Source: JBFIHF01 sp964411125 (lineage in GTDB: Bacteria > Myxococcota_A > Bradymonadia > Bradymonadales > Bradymonadaceae). Taken from it: a DNA stretch of 64,000 nucleotides. Every line of letters begins with the position of its first letter. Within the stretch, counting starts at the first letter, position 1. The notes below the pieces were generated by a model. That model saw only the letters and a program-made list of their open reading frames with translations, was not told the origin of the DNA and did no database searches. Positions 31,279 to 39,608 of this stretch are shown piece by piece. The stretch is taken from positions 62,001 through 126,000 of the forward strand of contig CAYPJU010000001.1 in the NCBI GenBank assembly GCA_964411125.1, written 5' to 3'. Position numbers and translations under genes: made by a program.

Positions 31279-31389
31279 TGGGTACCCCGTCGGTGAAGAG
31301 AGGTTCGGTTGTACCGTGAAACGGGGGGGTGGACAACATTTTACGCGGGGGAGGGGCGTGCGGCGCGGATGTCCGATACGTTCAGTCCG

Positions 31390-33009
31390 TCATTGAGGAA
31401 TGAACTGATGGTAGATGTTCTTGGGCTTCTCTTCCGGCTCGGGCTTCGGCTTGGGCTTGGGCTTGGGCTTGGGCGTGGGCTTGGGCGTGGGCTTTGCTTC
31501 GACAGGCTTGGGATCCGGCTTCTTCGCTTCCACGGGTTTCACGGCGATGACGGGATTGAACTCGAAGAGAACATCGCGCGGGGAGGTGACTTCCTGTCGC
31601 TCTTCGTAGACTTCGTCCGAGTTCGGTGGGGACCAGCGTACAGTGACGGCCCCTCGAACCTCGGGGGCGTCGAGGGTGAGAGGGGTCACTCCTTTCTCTA
31701 CGCCATTGATGATGACGGTCGCCCCCTCGAGATCCTCGCCGTCGAACTTCGCCGCGACGTGAACTTTGGCGACGACGGGTTCGACGGGTTCGACGGGTTC
31801 CTCCGGTTCGTCGGGGAGCGGCGGAGCCGTCACGATTGCGGGTTCCGTACCTTCTGGGGTTTCGGGTTCGCCGCTGAGGAAAACGAGCCCGACGAGAAGT
31901 CCGAGGACGATACTGACCAAACCCACCAGGACGACCAATTTCTTTCGGTCGTCCTGTGCGCCCAGAGGCGGCATTTCGAAGCTTGTGGGAGTCGGATCGT
32001 CGAAGGAGTTCTGGGTCGAGAATGCCTGGTCGACCTCGGCCATCGCCTCGCTGTCGAGCTCTTCGATGAGGTCGAGCGGGATGTCGATGGCGGTGGGGTC
32101 GGGTTCCACGTCGGCCAGGAGATCGGGTGCCGCGAGCGCTTCCAGGACTCCGGCGGTGTCGACGAACCGGATGGTGAGCTCCTTCTCCATCATTCGGTTC
32201 ACGACGTCGCGCAGTCCGGAGGGCACCGTCGATTCGGGGGGGAGATGGAAGGACTGCGGTGCGAGCTGCTTTCCGATGATCTGGATCGAGCTGTCGCCCT
32301 TGATCGCGCGTTCGGCGGTGAGCATCTCGTATGCGACCAGGCCGAGCGCGTAGACATCGGAGGCGGGGCCGATCGTCCCCCCCTGGATCTGTTCGGGCGC
32401 CATGTAGCGCGGGGTCCCGATGAGGGTCCCGTCACTGGTCAGGTCGCGTTGTTCGGGATTGGGGGTATCGCGGACGAGCTTCGCGATCCCGAAGTCGAGC
32501 AGCTTGACGTTGTCCGCTTCACCGAGGTGATCGAAGACCATGATGTTGGCAGGCTTCAGATCGCGATGCAGCATGCCGAGGGCGTGCGCTTCCTGCAGCG
32601 ACCCGAGCACCTGCTGAAGGATCTTGACCACCCGAGCCGGCTTGAGGGGCACGCCGGCGCGCAGGATCTCCTGCAGGCTCAACCCGTCGATGTACTCGAG
32701 GGCCATATAGAGGAGGCCGTCGGGCGTCTTTCCGTACTTGTAGAGGTTGACGGTGTAGGGGCTGCGAAGCTTCGACAGCATCATCGCTTCGCGTTCGAAG
32801 CGACGCATCAGCGTCTCGAGGTACGAGTCACGCTGGCCTTCGTCCTGAGCGGTGTCGACGGGGGGCCGCAGAATCTTGAGCGCAACGGGGCGTTCCAGCC
32901 CGACCTCTACGGCCCGGTACACCCGTGCAAAGCCACCGCTGCCCAGGATCGCTTCGATCCGGTAGGTGTCCTCGAACGTCTCGCCGATGGCGGGAAACTT
33001 AGCGCTCAT
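31390..33009 (-). CDS. Transmembrane Ser/Thr protein kinase with PEGA domain
   Basis: 539 residues. A complete Hanks-type kinase domain occupies about 16-290: glycine loop GSGGFARV (23-30), K45 in VALK, HRDLKPAN with D150, DFG at 172-174 and a GTPRYMAPEQ activation segment. A single membrane helix lies at about 356-378. Outside the membrane is a PEGA-like beta domain (GATVIINGVEKGVTPLTLDA) and then a Lys-Pro repeat tail, probably reaching the peptidoglycan or outer membrane. The kinase should face the cytoplasm and the PEGA part the periplasm. The FHA protein at 12647-14281 is a candidate reader of such signals, though the two genes are far apart. Confidence 0.92.
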   Translation of the reverse strand: MSAKFPAIGETFEDTYRIEAILGSGGFARVYRAVEVGLERPVALKILRPPVDTAQDEGQRDSYLETLMRRFEREAMMLSKLRSPYTVNLYKYGKTPDGLLYMALEYIDGLSLQEILRAGVPLKPARVVKILQQVLGSLQEAHALGMLHRDLKPANIMVFDHLGEADNVKLLDFGIAKLVRDTPNPEQRDLTSDGTLIGTPRYMAPEQIQGGTIGPASDVYALGLVAYEMLTAERAIKGDSSIQIIGKQLAPQSFHLPPESTVPSGLRDVVNRMMEKELTIRFVDTAGVLEALAAPDLLADVEPDPTAIDIPLDLIEELDSEAMAEVDQAFSTQNSFDDPTPTSFEMPPLGAQDDRKKLVVLVGLVSIVLGLLVGLVFLSGEPETPEGTEPAIVTAPPLPDEPEEPVEPVEPVVAKVHVAAKFDGEDLEGATVIINGVEKGVTPLTLDAPEVRGAVTVRWSPPNSDEVYEERQEVTSPRDVLFEFNPVIAVKPVEAKKPDPKPVEAKPTPKPTPKPKPKPKPKPEPEEKPKNIYHQFIPQ

Positions 33010-33175
33010 AGTCTCCGATGGTATCAGAGAAGTCGCAACAGACCACTTTTCCCGCTAATGTGGCGGACCGTCAGCAGATAGTGGGAACGAGAGTCTGCCG
33101 AATAAATTACCGGTTCTGCCCCGTTTGATCAAAGTGGTTTGCCGACCGAGAGGCTAGTCCAAATTCAGGAACGAA

Positions 33176-34477
33176 ATGGCCGACAACGAAACCGACACCG
33201 ATGCGCTGCTGAAGGACCTCGAATCGAGAGCGTCGGGGCCTCCGAAGGCCGAGTCCGCAGGGGAAGGGGACGAGGACATCGAGGCGTTTCTCCGTGAACT
33301 GGAGGGGGAGGCCTACGTGCCGCCTCCGAAGACCGAAGAGAAGCGGCCGGTGAAGACCGCGACCAGAGAGGCGCCTGCGGCGGCGCCGGTGAAAGAGGCG
33401 CCCGATGCTCCGCTCGAGAAGGCGAAGCCGGTCAAGAAGTCGCGAAAGGAAAAACGGGCCGAAAAGAAGGCGGCGAAGGAAGCGGCGAAAGCTGCTGCGG
33501 CCGCCGAGGAGACGGCGCTCGAACCTGCGGCGTCCGATTCGACGGCCGACTCGAACGGTCTGACGAACTTCCTTCGCATCATCAAGGTCGCCGCGTTCGT
33601 CGTCCCGTCGCTGCTCGCGGTATGGGTGCTGGGGGCCTACCTCGCATCGTGGGTCTCGGCGGGATGGCTCGTCGCGGTCCTGGCCGGGATGATCGTCTTC
33701 GTCTTGCCGCTCGTCGCCCGGCTGGCCTCGGCAAAGGGACGGTACGTCTGGTGGACCGCCGGGTTCGCGACGTTGCTGACCGTTGGTTTGGTTCTTCCGA
33801 TCCCGGCGTCCGCGGCGCGCGCGCTCGAGGACTACGGACATTGGCCCGCGACGACCGCCGTCGAGCTTTCTGGCGCCCAGCCCGATCACTTTCTGGTCGG
33901 GTGGGGCACCGCGATCTCGTCCTTCGTCGGTCGAATGATTCACCCGACCCAGGAACCGCGGCCGGCGAAGCGGCTTGGCGGCGATCAGCCCCTCGGATCC
34001 GAGCCCCCCGTCGTGGATGGTCAGCCCCAGCCGGGCGTCGAGCCGCCGCCGCAGCCCGGCGTTCAACCCGCGCCGCAACCCGGCGTTCAACCGGCGCCGC
34101 AACCCGGCGTGCAGCCGGCGCCGCAACCCGGCGTGCAGCCGGCGCCGCAACCCGGCGTGCAGCCCGCGCCGCAGCCCGGCGTGCAGCCCGCGCCGCAGCC
34201 CGGCGTGCAGCCCGCGCCGCAGCCCGGCGTGCAGCCNNNNNNNNNNNNNNNNNNNNNNNNNNNNNNNNNNNNNNNNNNNNNNNNNNNNNNNNNNNNNNNN
34301 NNNNNNNNNNNNNNNNNNNNNNNNNNNNNNNNNNNNCCCGGCGTTCAGCCCGCGCCGCAACCCGGCGTTCAGCCCGCGCCGCAACCCGGCGTTCAGCCCG
34401 CGCCGCAACCCGGCGTGCAGCCCGCGCCGCAACCCGGCGTGCAGCCGCAGCCGGGTACACAGCCCGCTCCCGGCTGA
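33176..34477 (+). CDS. Membrane protein with Pro-Gln-rich octapeptide repeat tail, interrupted by assembly gap
   Basis: At least 433 residues. The N-terminus is charged (many Lys/Ala/Glu helices) and probably cytoplasmic. Three membrane helices lie at about 139-215 (VAAFVVPSLLAVWVLGAYLA, WLVAVLAGMIVFVLPLVARL, WWTAGFATLLTVGLVLP). The tail is an octapeptide repeat PGVQPAPQ from about residue 285, encoded by near-identical 24-base units. Inside it 100 N bases stand for missing sequence. The frame is the same on both sides and the true repeat number is unknown. Such tails usually span the periplasm. No function can be assigned. The gene is divergent from the kinase gene. Confidence 0.65.
   Translation: MADNETDTDALLKDLESRASGPPKAESAGEGDEDIEAFLRELEGEAYVPPPKTEEKRPVKTATREAPAAAPVKEAPDAPLEKAKPVKKSRKEKRAEKKAAKEAAKAAAAAEETALEPAASDSTADSNGLTNFLRIIKVAAFVVPSLLAVWVLGAYLASWVSAGWLVAVLAGMIVFVLPLVARLASAKGRYVWWTAGFATLLTVGLVLPIPASAARALEDYGHWPATTAVELSGAQPDHFLVGWGTAISSFVGRMIHPTQEPRPAKRLGGDQPLGSEPPVVDGQPQPGVEPPPQPGVQPAPQPGVQPAPQPGVQPAPQPGVQPAPQPGVQPAPQPGVQPAPQPGVQPAPQPGVQXXXXXXXXXXXXXXXXXXXXXXXXXXXXXXXXXXPGVQPAPQPGVQPAPQPGVQPAPQPGVQPAPQPGVQPQPGTQPAPG
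34031..34460. repeat. 24-base tandem repeat array (octapeptide PGVQPAPQ) with assembly gap
   Basis: About nine units are visible before the gap and five after it. Units differ only at wobble positions, mainly GTTCAA, GTTCAG or GTGCAG. The near identity explains why the assembler could not close it. Confidence 0.95.
34237..34336. other. Assembly gap of 100 N
   Basis: A run of exactly 100 N, the conventional length for a gap of unknown size. The flanking repeat phase would need a missing length of 10 plus a multiple of 24 bases to continue the array, which keeps the reading frame as it is now read. Confidence 0.98.
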
Positions 34478-34480
34478 AGA

Positions 34481-35194
34481 TCAGAGAGCTGCGAAGGTCT
34501 CGTGGGTTTCGAATCGATGGTGCGGCAGTGCCGCATTTCCCGGCCGTTTCATAATCACGGCCCGCAATCCGGCGGTGTCGGCGGCCTCTGCTTCCTGCAG
34601 AACGTCGGTGGCAAAGACGATCCGTTCCGGGGCGATCCCCAGCGACCGAGCGATCGCGTCGTAGCTCGCCCACTCGCGCTTGGGGCCGGTGGTCGTGTCG
34701 AAGTAGTCGGTGATGAATGGCGTCAGATCCCCGGCCGTGCTGTTCGCGAAGAGTAGCTTCTGCGCCGCGATGCTACCCGAGGAGTAGATCGCGACGATTT
34801 TGCCCGCTTTCGTCCAGCGCTTCATCGCTGCAGGCACGTCGTCGAAGACGACCCCTCGCAAGGTTCCGTCCGCGTAGCCCGACTTCCAGATTTTTCCCTG
34901 CAACGACTTGAGCGCGGTCGTCTTCCGGTCGGCGTCCATCTGCCACCGCACGTTGGACGCCGCGGCGTCGAGATCGGATGGTTCGAAGGTCCGCGCTCCC
35001 GGGAGTCCCTCCTCGACATCCTCTGCGGCTTGGGCTGCGAGGTCCTCGAGGTCTTTCTGGACCTCGGGCGAGTCCGCATGGGCGCGCAGGAAAGAGCCGA
35101 CGTGCTCTCGGGCGTACGGGAACAATATGTCGTAGACGAACGATATCGGGGTGGTCGTCCCCTCGATGTCGAGAACGACGGCTTGCTGAGTCAC
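34481..35194 (-). CDS. mtnC: Acireductone synthase (enolase-phosphatase E1)
   Basis: 237 residues of the HAD superfamily. MtnC converts 2,3-diketo-5-methylthiopentyl-1-phosphate to acireductone in the methionine salvage pathway in the cytoplasm. Motif I is DIEGTT (9-14) with the nucleophile Asp9 and the family's Glu11. Motif II is IYSSGS, and the late acidic motif is VFATDVLQEAEAA. The start is a GTG preceded by GGAG. No other methionine salvage genes (mtnA, mtnB, mtnD) adjoin it. Its stop is only three bases from the stop of the convergent repeat protein gene. Confidence 0.95.
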   Translation of the reverse strand: MTQQAVVLDIEGTTTPISFVYDILFPYAREHVGSFLRAHADSPEVQKDLEDLAAQAAEDVEEGLPGARTFEPSDLDAAASNVRWQMDADRKTTALKSLQGKIWKSGYADGTLRGVVFDDVPAAMKRWTKAGKIVAIYSSGSIAAQKLLFANSTAGDLTPFITDYFDTTTGPKREWASYDAIARSLGIAPERIVFATDVLQEAEAADTAGLRAVIMKRPGNAALPHHRFETHETFAAL

Positions 35195-35374
35195 GTTGGC
35201 TCCGGTTCAGGCGGGGATTCGATGCCGGCGATCTGGGCCGGCGACGGCGGCCGCCATGGTGGGCCAAAGCGGGCCGACATGCAATTTGCACGAACGACCG
35301 GGAATCCGCACCCGGGGGCGGTCCGTTGTACATATGCCACCCGAGGGACGACGTCCTGGCGAGGTGGCGGTGAT

Positions 35375-35638
35375 TTATTTCTGGTCGGGCGCGTTCGCCG
35401 ATACCCTTGCACAAGGGGCTCGCGACGCGAGTCGCTGGCGCGCAGAGTCCGCCTCCGGCGAGGTCGGAAATCGATCGACGACGCGCTCGAGCAAGGCCGT
35501 TGCGGCGCGCGCGTCGTTTCGTACGCACGCATCAGCGGCCTGTTGCATCAGACCCTGAGGGAGGTCCCTTCGCGGACTCCCCGTATGGGCGTAGCACCCG
35601 GTGAGCACGACGAGAGCGATCGCGAGAAGGCGGTCCAT
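35375..35638 (-). CDS. Small lipoprotein with one TPR-like unit
   Basis: 87 residues. The ATG follows AAGGTGAG, and the signal LLAIALVVLTGC ends in a standard lipobox. The mature part has a helix pair ADACVRNDARAATALLERVV then FPTSPEADSARQRL, which looks like a single TPR or Sel1-like unit of the kind that ends BamD- or YbgF-type proteins. It is too short to be either of them. It may be a partner-binding lipoprotein of the outer membrane. Confidence 0.6.
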   Translation of the reverse strand: MDRLLAIALVVLTGCYAHTGSPRRDLPQGLMQQAADACVRNDARAATALLERVVDRFPTSPEADSARQRLASRAPCARVSANAPDQK

Positions 35639-35707
35639 CGGCTCACCTTACCGTAACGGAGCATTTTCTGCCCGGGTCGCGGGCGGAAGAACGCGGGAGT
35701 AAGAAGT

Positions 35708-36508
35708 ATGACGCGGCTCATCGCCTACATCTGCAACAACGACAGCCTCAATTCCGTCGCCGTGGAGGCGCTGGCGCCGTCGCTCGACGTCTGGCCCGAC
35801 GAGAAGCCTCCCGGGTTCGGCTTCGGCTGGATTCAGGACGGCCGTTCGCTCTTGCGGACGACGCCGAAACCGAGCGACGGGATGCCGAGCCTCACCGGGA
35901 TGCTAGGCGACATTAGGACCCGTTCCTTCGTGGCCCACGTGCTCGAACCCGGGCAACAGCCGGCGCCGGCCCTGGACCTGCAGCCGTTTCGGTTCCGTAA
36001 ATGGGTTTGTGCCCACACCGGGGAGGTCCCCGAGGTAGACGACGCCCGCCGCGAGCTTCTCGAGACGATCCCGAGCTTCATCCGAACCAACGTGAAGGGG
36101 GACTCGGGTTCCGAGATCCTCTGCCACATGTTCCTCTCCGAGCTTCACGGGCGAAGTGTGCTCGAGGACGGGCGGCGTGATCCTCGTGCGGCGGCCGAAG
36201 CGCTCCACGCGACGATGACCCGACTACAGTCCGAAGCGGCGATCGCCGAGTTCGCCCTCGTGGCCGTAACGGAGCGGGGGTTGCTCGCCGGCGCGTTCGG
36301 GAGCGACCTCTTCTACCGCGAGCAGCGCGGGCTGGAAGAAAAGGAAGCCCCCCTTTTCGCGGGCCACAGCCCGCGGCCCATCCAACACCCGAGCTTCAAG
36401 TCCGTGACCGTCACGAACGCGCCGAATCCCGACGCGGAAGGTTGGACGAAGATCCCGGATGGAAAGGTGTTGTTCGTGCGCGACTGGACCGTCGAGTTCG
36501 TCGGCTGA
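35708..36508 (+). CDS. Class II glutamine amidotransferase-like protein lacking the Cys nucleophile
   Basis: 266 residues. The overall pattern is that of the YafJ/EgtC-type class II amidotransferases: MxRLIAY start, RSFVAHVLEPG, FRFRKWVCAHTGEV and a GSEILCHMFLSEL helix. In the family the start is MCRLLGY, and Cys2, after removal of Met, is the nucleophile that releases ammonia from glutamine. Here residue 2 is Thr. The HNG motif that positions glutamine is HTG (103-105). N-terminal Thr is a nucleophile in other Ntn hydrolases, so the protein may still hydrolyse an amide, or may be a non-catalytic relative. It has no operon partner; the ribosome site GGGAG is nine bases upstream. Confidence 0.78.
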   Translation: MTRLIAYICNNDSLNSVAVEALAPSLDVWPDEKPPGFGFGWIQDGRSLLRTTPKPSDGMPSLTGMLGDIRTRSFVAHVLEPGQQPAPALDLQPFRFRKWVCAHTGEVPEVDDARRELLETIPSFIRTNVKGDSGSEILCHMFLSELHGRSVLEDGRRDPRAAAEALHATMTRLQSEAAIAEFALVAVTERGLLAGAFGSDLFYREQRGLEEKEAPLFAGHSPRPIQHPSFKSVTVTNAPNPDAEGWTKIPDGKVLFVRDWTVEFVG

Positions 36509-36538
36509 GGTTTTGGGTTCGAGGTTCGAGACGGAGCT

Positions 36539-37702
36539 TCAGAAGCGGCCGAAGACCCCGACGCCCGCGCCGTCGGAGCCGAGGAAGGGGAGGAGCCGTG
36601 CAGACTCTTCCTCCGAGTCGCCGGCGAGCACCTCCCACGCGAGGAACACGGCGCCGCCGGTGATGAGAGCGGCGCCGGCGAGGGTGGAGGCGAACGCGAG
36701 TCCGCCCGTCGCGTAGACTTCAGGGCAGTCCGTGACAGATGCATCCGCGCAAGCGGGGCGTCCGTCGAGGTAGTTGAACCACGCCCCCAGCACCAGCAGG
36801 CTCCCCCCTGCGGCCAGGCCGATGATCCCGTAGGTCTTTCGCTGGGCACCGAGCCGGTCCACCGGACCCTCCGAACCCCCGACGTAGACGGCATCGGGGT
36901 CGGTCTTCGAAAGATGCACCCTCATGAGCGCTCGCTGGGATGTCTGTGGCCCGACCACGAAGGTCTCGTCGAGCCCCTGGTAGCCTTCCCGGCGAAATTG
37001 GAACACGTACGTCCCGCGCTCCAACGACACGGCGGCGTTGCCGGTGCCGAGCACCTCGCCTCCGAGCGAGATTTCGGCGTCGGAGGGCTCCACGCTGATC
37101 TCGATCATCACCAGGCCAGCCGTGGGATCGTCGGTGGGCTGAGCGTCGGGGACGGTGAGCGGCGGCGGGGTAGTCTCCTCGACCTGCCGCGGGGGAGGCG
37201 CCGTCGTCGGCTTCGGTTCCGTGGTCGCCGTCGTCGCCGAGCTGGTCGGGACGTTGGTCGACGCGACCTTGGTGAGGGTGGTCGAGAACTGCTCGAGGAC
37301 CTCGGCCCGGCCACACAGCTCGCAGGCGCCGCGCTCGGTGACCAGGAGTTTTCCGTCACGCAGGTCGTACATGTCGACGCGCCAGTCGTAGATCTGCGAC
37401 TCGCCCGAAAACTGAATGCGGACGCCGGCTTCGGCGCCCGTCGCAGTGCGGACCTTCGCCAGGCAATCGGCGGTGAAGCAGTCCCGTGCGACCGGATTGA
37501 CCTTTGCCCTGGAGGCGTCGACCCCGAGCCACTTCAGCTTCGCCGAACCTAGCGCATCGTCGACCGCCTTGGTCACGTCCTGGCGGACCAGTGCGTCGAC
37601 GTTGGCCCCGATGTCGAGCTGAAGTCCGGCGAGCTCGTCGGCGGAGGCGATGGCGGGAGCCAGAACGAGCAACAGTGCGGTGATGAGTATCGTACGAGTC
37701 AT
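36539..37702 (-). CDS. Exported PEGA-domain protein with two C-terminal membrane helices
   Basis: 387 residues. A signal peptide (ILITALLLVLAPAIASA) leads to a domain at about 25-150 with two Cys pairs (RDCFTADCLAK and RGACELCG), as in myxobacterial proteins that add up a score per gene family. A Pro/Thr linker follows, then a PEGA domain at about 200-270 (ISVEPSDAEISLGGEVLGTG, RREGYQG). Two hydrophobic helices near 285-305 and 325-350 come next, and the protein ends LGSDGAGVGVFGRF. The gene begins 16 bases after the murI stop, so it is probably cotranscribed with glutamate racemase. A cell-wall related role is possible but not shown. Confidence 0.68.
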   Translation of the reverse strand: MTRTILITALLLVLAPAIASADELAGLQLDIGANVDALVRQDVTKAVDDALGSAKLKWLGVDASRAKVNPVARDCFTADCLAKVRTATGAEAGVRIQFSGESQIYDWRVDMYDLRDGKLLVTERGACELCGRAEVLEQFSTTLTKVASTNVPTSSATTATTEPKPTTAPPPRQVEETTPPPLTVPDAQPTDDPTAGLVMIEISVEPSDAEISLGGEVLGTGNAAVSLERGTYVFQFRREGYQGLDETFVVGPQTSQRALMRVHLSKTDPDAVYVGGSEGPVDRLGAQRKTYGIIGLAAGGSLLVLGAWFNYLDGRPACADASVTDCPEVYATGGLAFASTLAGAALITGGAVFLAWEVLAGDSEEESARLLPFLGSDGAGVGVFGRF

Positions 37703-37718
37703 TTCGTTTACCCTGCGG

Positions 37719-38537
37719 CTACCCGACGTCGCGGATGTCCACGTGTTGGACGTCTTCGAGCTCCTGGCCGAAGAACTGCGTTGCGGACGCCCGGAATCGG
37801 TCCGGGTCGTCCGTCGCGAGAAACTGCAATCTTCCTGCGCCCGATGATCGGCGCAAGCCGGTCGCCTTCAAGGTTTCCGACAGCGCGGCCGCGGTGGCGC
37901 TCGCCGAGTCGAGCAGACCCACGTCGTGACCGGTGGCCGCGGCGATCCCTCGCGCGATGGGACCAGCGAGGAGCGGATAGTGGGTGCAGCCGAGGATGAG
38001 CCGATCGACGTTCGAGCCGAAAAACGCCTCGAAATACGTCGCACAGATACCGTCGACGATCGACCCTTCGAGCCAGCCTTCCTCGGCGAGCGGCACGAAG
38101 AGAGGGCAGGGGGTCTGGACGACGTCGGCGACGCCGAGCTCGCGGAGCCGCCGTTCGTAGCAGCCGCTCGCGATCGTTCCCCGCGTGCCGATGACGCCAA
38201 CGCTGCCGGAACGGGTCTGCGCCGCTGCGGCTGCCGCGACGGGGGCGATCACGCCGAGAATCGGGAGATCGAAGCGTTCTCGGAGGGCGTCGAGGGCGTG
38301 GGCCGAGGCAGTGTTGCAGGCAACCACGAGCGCCTTGATACCTCGCTCCCGCAGCATCGCACTGGCGTTCACCGCGTAGCGTCGGATGGTGTCCGCCCCG
38401 CGGTTGCCGTACGGAACGCGAGCAGTGTCTCCCAGGTAGAGGAGGTCCTCCTCGGGGAGCAGATCGGCGACCGCCCGCATCACCGTCAAGCCGCCGACGC
38501 CGCTGTCGAAGATGCCGATGGGGAGGTCGTTCTTCAT
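37719..38537 (-). CDS. murI: Glutamate racemase
   Basis: 272 residues from the ATG at 38537 (MKNDLPIGIFDSGVGGLTV). MurI makes D-glutamate for peptidoglycan in the cytoplasm. D11 and S12 lie in the GIFDSGVGG start. The two catalytic cysteines are C74 (VVACNTASA) and C184 (ILGCTHYPLL). An in-frame start at 38573 would add 12 residues that do not resemble the family, so it is less likely. The following PEGA gene begins 16 bases downstream. Confidence 0.95.
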   Translation of the reverse strand: MKNDLPIGIFDSGVGGLTVMRAVADLLPEEDLLYLGDTARVPYGNRGADTIRRYAVNASAMLRERGIKALVVACNTASAHALDALRERFDLPILGVIAPVAAAAAAQTRSGSVGVIGTRGTIASGCYERRLRELGVADVVQTPCPLFVPLAEEGWLEGSIVDGICATYFEAFFGSNVDRLILGCTHYPLLAGPIARGIAAATGHDVGLLDSASATAAALSETLKATGLRRSSGAGRLQFLATDDPDRFRASATQFFGQELEDVQHVDIRDVG

Positions 38538-38866
38538 GGTCGCGCTTTTTGCACGAGTGCGCGCGAAACACAAGATCGCCGCAGCCTGACGGCTGACGCC
38601 TCGACCGAGCCGGGCGAGAGGAGGCTGTCGTTTGGTTTGAACACCGTGGGGCTTCGCCCCAAGGGGAGAATCCCCTGATGGGTTTGGGCGAAGCCCAACG
38701 TTTCCCGCCCTTTTTCGACAGCGTCGAGCCGGGCGCGACGCCCACTCACCGAGCTCGAGCCTCGGGACTCACGCCTCGGGCCGGACGAGCTTCGAGCCGT
38801 GAAACTGGCTTGTGGCGTCGGGATCGTTCATGTTAGTAACGAGTCTGATCTTTCACGCCAGTTCAA
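38538..38866. other. 329-base divergent intergenic region with inverted and heptad repeats
   Basis: No gene is supported. It separates murI from the operon that begins at 38867 and must hold both promoters, which I cannot place. It contains a compound inverted repeat and two short runs of GCCTNNN heptads (38584-38604 and 38759-38786), the same heptad family as the larger array at 62164-62275. Confidence 0.5.
38649..38696. repeat. Compound inverted repeat
   Basis: Outer arms GGGCTTCGCCC (38649-38659) and GGGCGAAGCCC (38686-38696) are perfect reverse complements. Each is also a small hairpin by itself. Between them AGGGGA-GAA-TCCCCT (38662-38676) forms a third hairpin. The layout resembles REP-type intergenic elements. 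A T run (38711-38715) follows on the + strand, so a terminator role cannot be ruled out. Confidence 0.8.
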
Positions 38867-39565
38867 ATGCAGATCGGTTACAACAACGACGTCGAATACA
38901 GGGACAAGACGTTCCATATTCAGACCGAGGACCACGGTGAGCGCGCAGCGTCCATCGAGTCGCAGATTTTCCACGCTGGCGCGATTCTCGATACCAGCAT
39001 CATCTCGTACTCCAAGGTACTGGCGGAGACGGACGACGTTGACGAGCGGATCGCTCGAGTCCGTCAGTTGATGCAGGCAAACCACAAGAAGCTCTACCTC
39101 AGTCTCTTCAAAGGGAAGTACGACGAGATGGTGGGCCTGGAGCCGATCGGTGGTGTGGAGGTTTCCGAGGTCGATTTCGTCCCGTCGCAGGAGGCCGTGC
39201 CGGCCGCCGCGCTGGAGATCGAGAGAGGCAACCTCGACGCGATCGCAGCGCTGGAGGGACCGGGTGGAGACGCCGTGGACCTCGCCACGCTGCAGGCGCA
39301 GCTCAATGCCGACGCCGCCGCGTTCGAGGCCGGAGAAGACGACGATGACGCCGCGCCGACAACGATGCTCTCGGCCGACGACATCGGACTCACCCAGCAA
39401 TCCCCCTCCGTTCCGGCCGCGGCGGTACTGTCGCGACGGACGGGCTCGTCCCCCGGGACGAAGACAGAGTTCCCTTCCACGGGCGTAGCCGCGTGGCGGG
39501 GCGTAGCAGCAAAGCGCGAGGATGACGACTTCGTCGCCATGGTGGAGAAGCAACTGAGCGCCTGA
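38867..39565 (+). CDS. Conserved unknown protein at head of the FtsEX-type operon
   Basis: 232 residues, no signal or membrane helix. The first 90 residues form a compact conserved block (YNNDVEYRDKTFHIQTEDHG, then GAILDTSIISYSKV and a helix ending LMQANHKKLYLSLFKGKY). I know this block only as a recurrent uncharacterised domain in deltaproteobacterial genomes. The rest is Ala/Glu/Asp-rich and probably disordered. It starts the run of six same-strand genes to 44018, 43 bases before the FtsE-like gene. That suggests a cytoplasmic partner of the division or envelope machinery coded after it. Confidence 0.65.
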   Translation: MQIGYNNDVEYRDKTFHIQTEDHGERAASIESQIFHAGAILDTSIISYSKVLAETDDVDERIARVRQLMQANHKKLYLSLFKGKYDEMVGLEPIGGVEVSEVDFVPSQEAVPAAALEIERGNLDAIAALEGPGGDAVDLATLQAQLNADAAAFEAGEDDDDAAPTTMLSADDIGLTQQSPSVPAAAVLSRRTGSSPGTKTEFPSTGVAAWRGVAAKREDDDFVAMVEKQLSA

Positions 39566-39608
39566 CGAAAACCAAACCGCACGAGCGGCTCTCAAGGACG
39601 AGGCCAGC

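Noticed and set aside
33176..34477. TonB, because of the Pro-rich tail and membrane helices
   Set aside because: TonB has one N-terminal helix and a C-terminal receptor-binding domain; here there are three helices and the Pro repeat is terminal.
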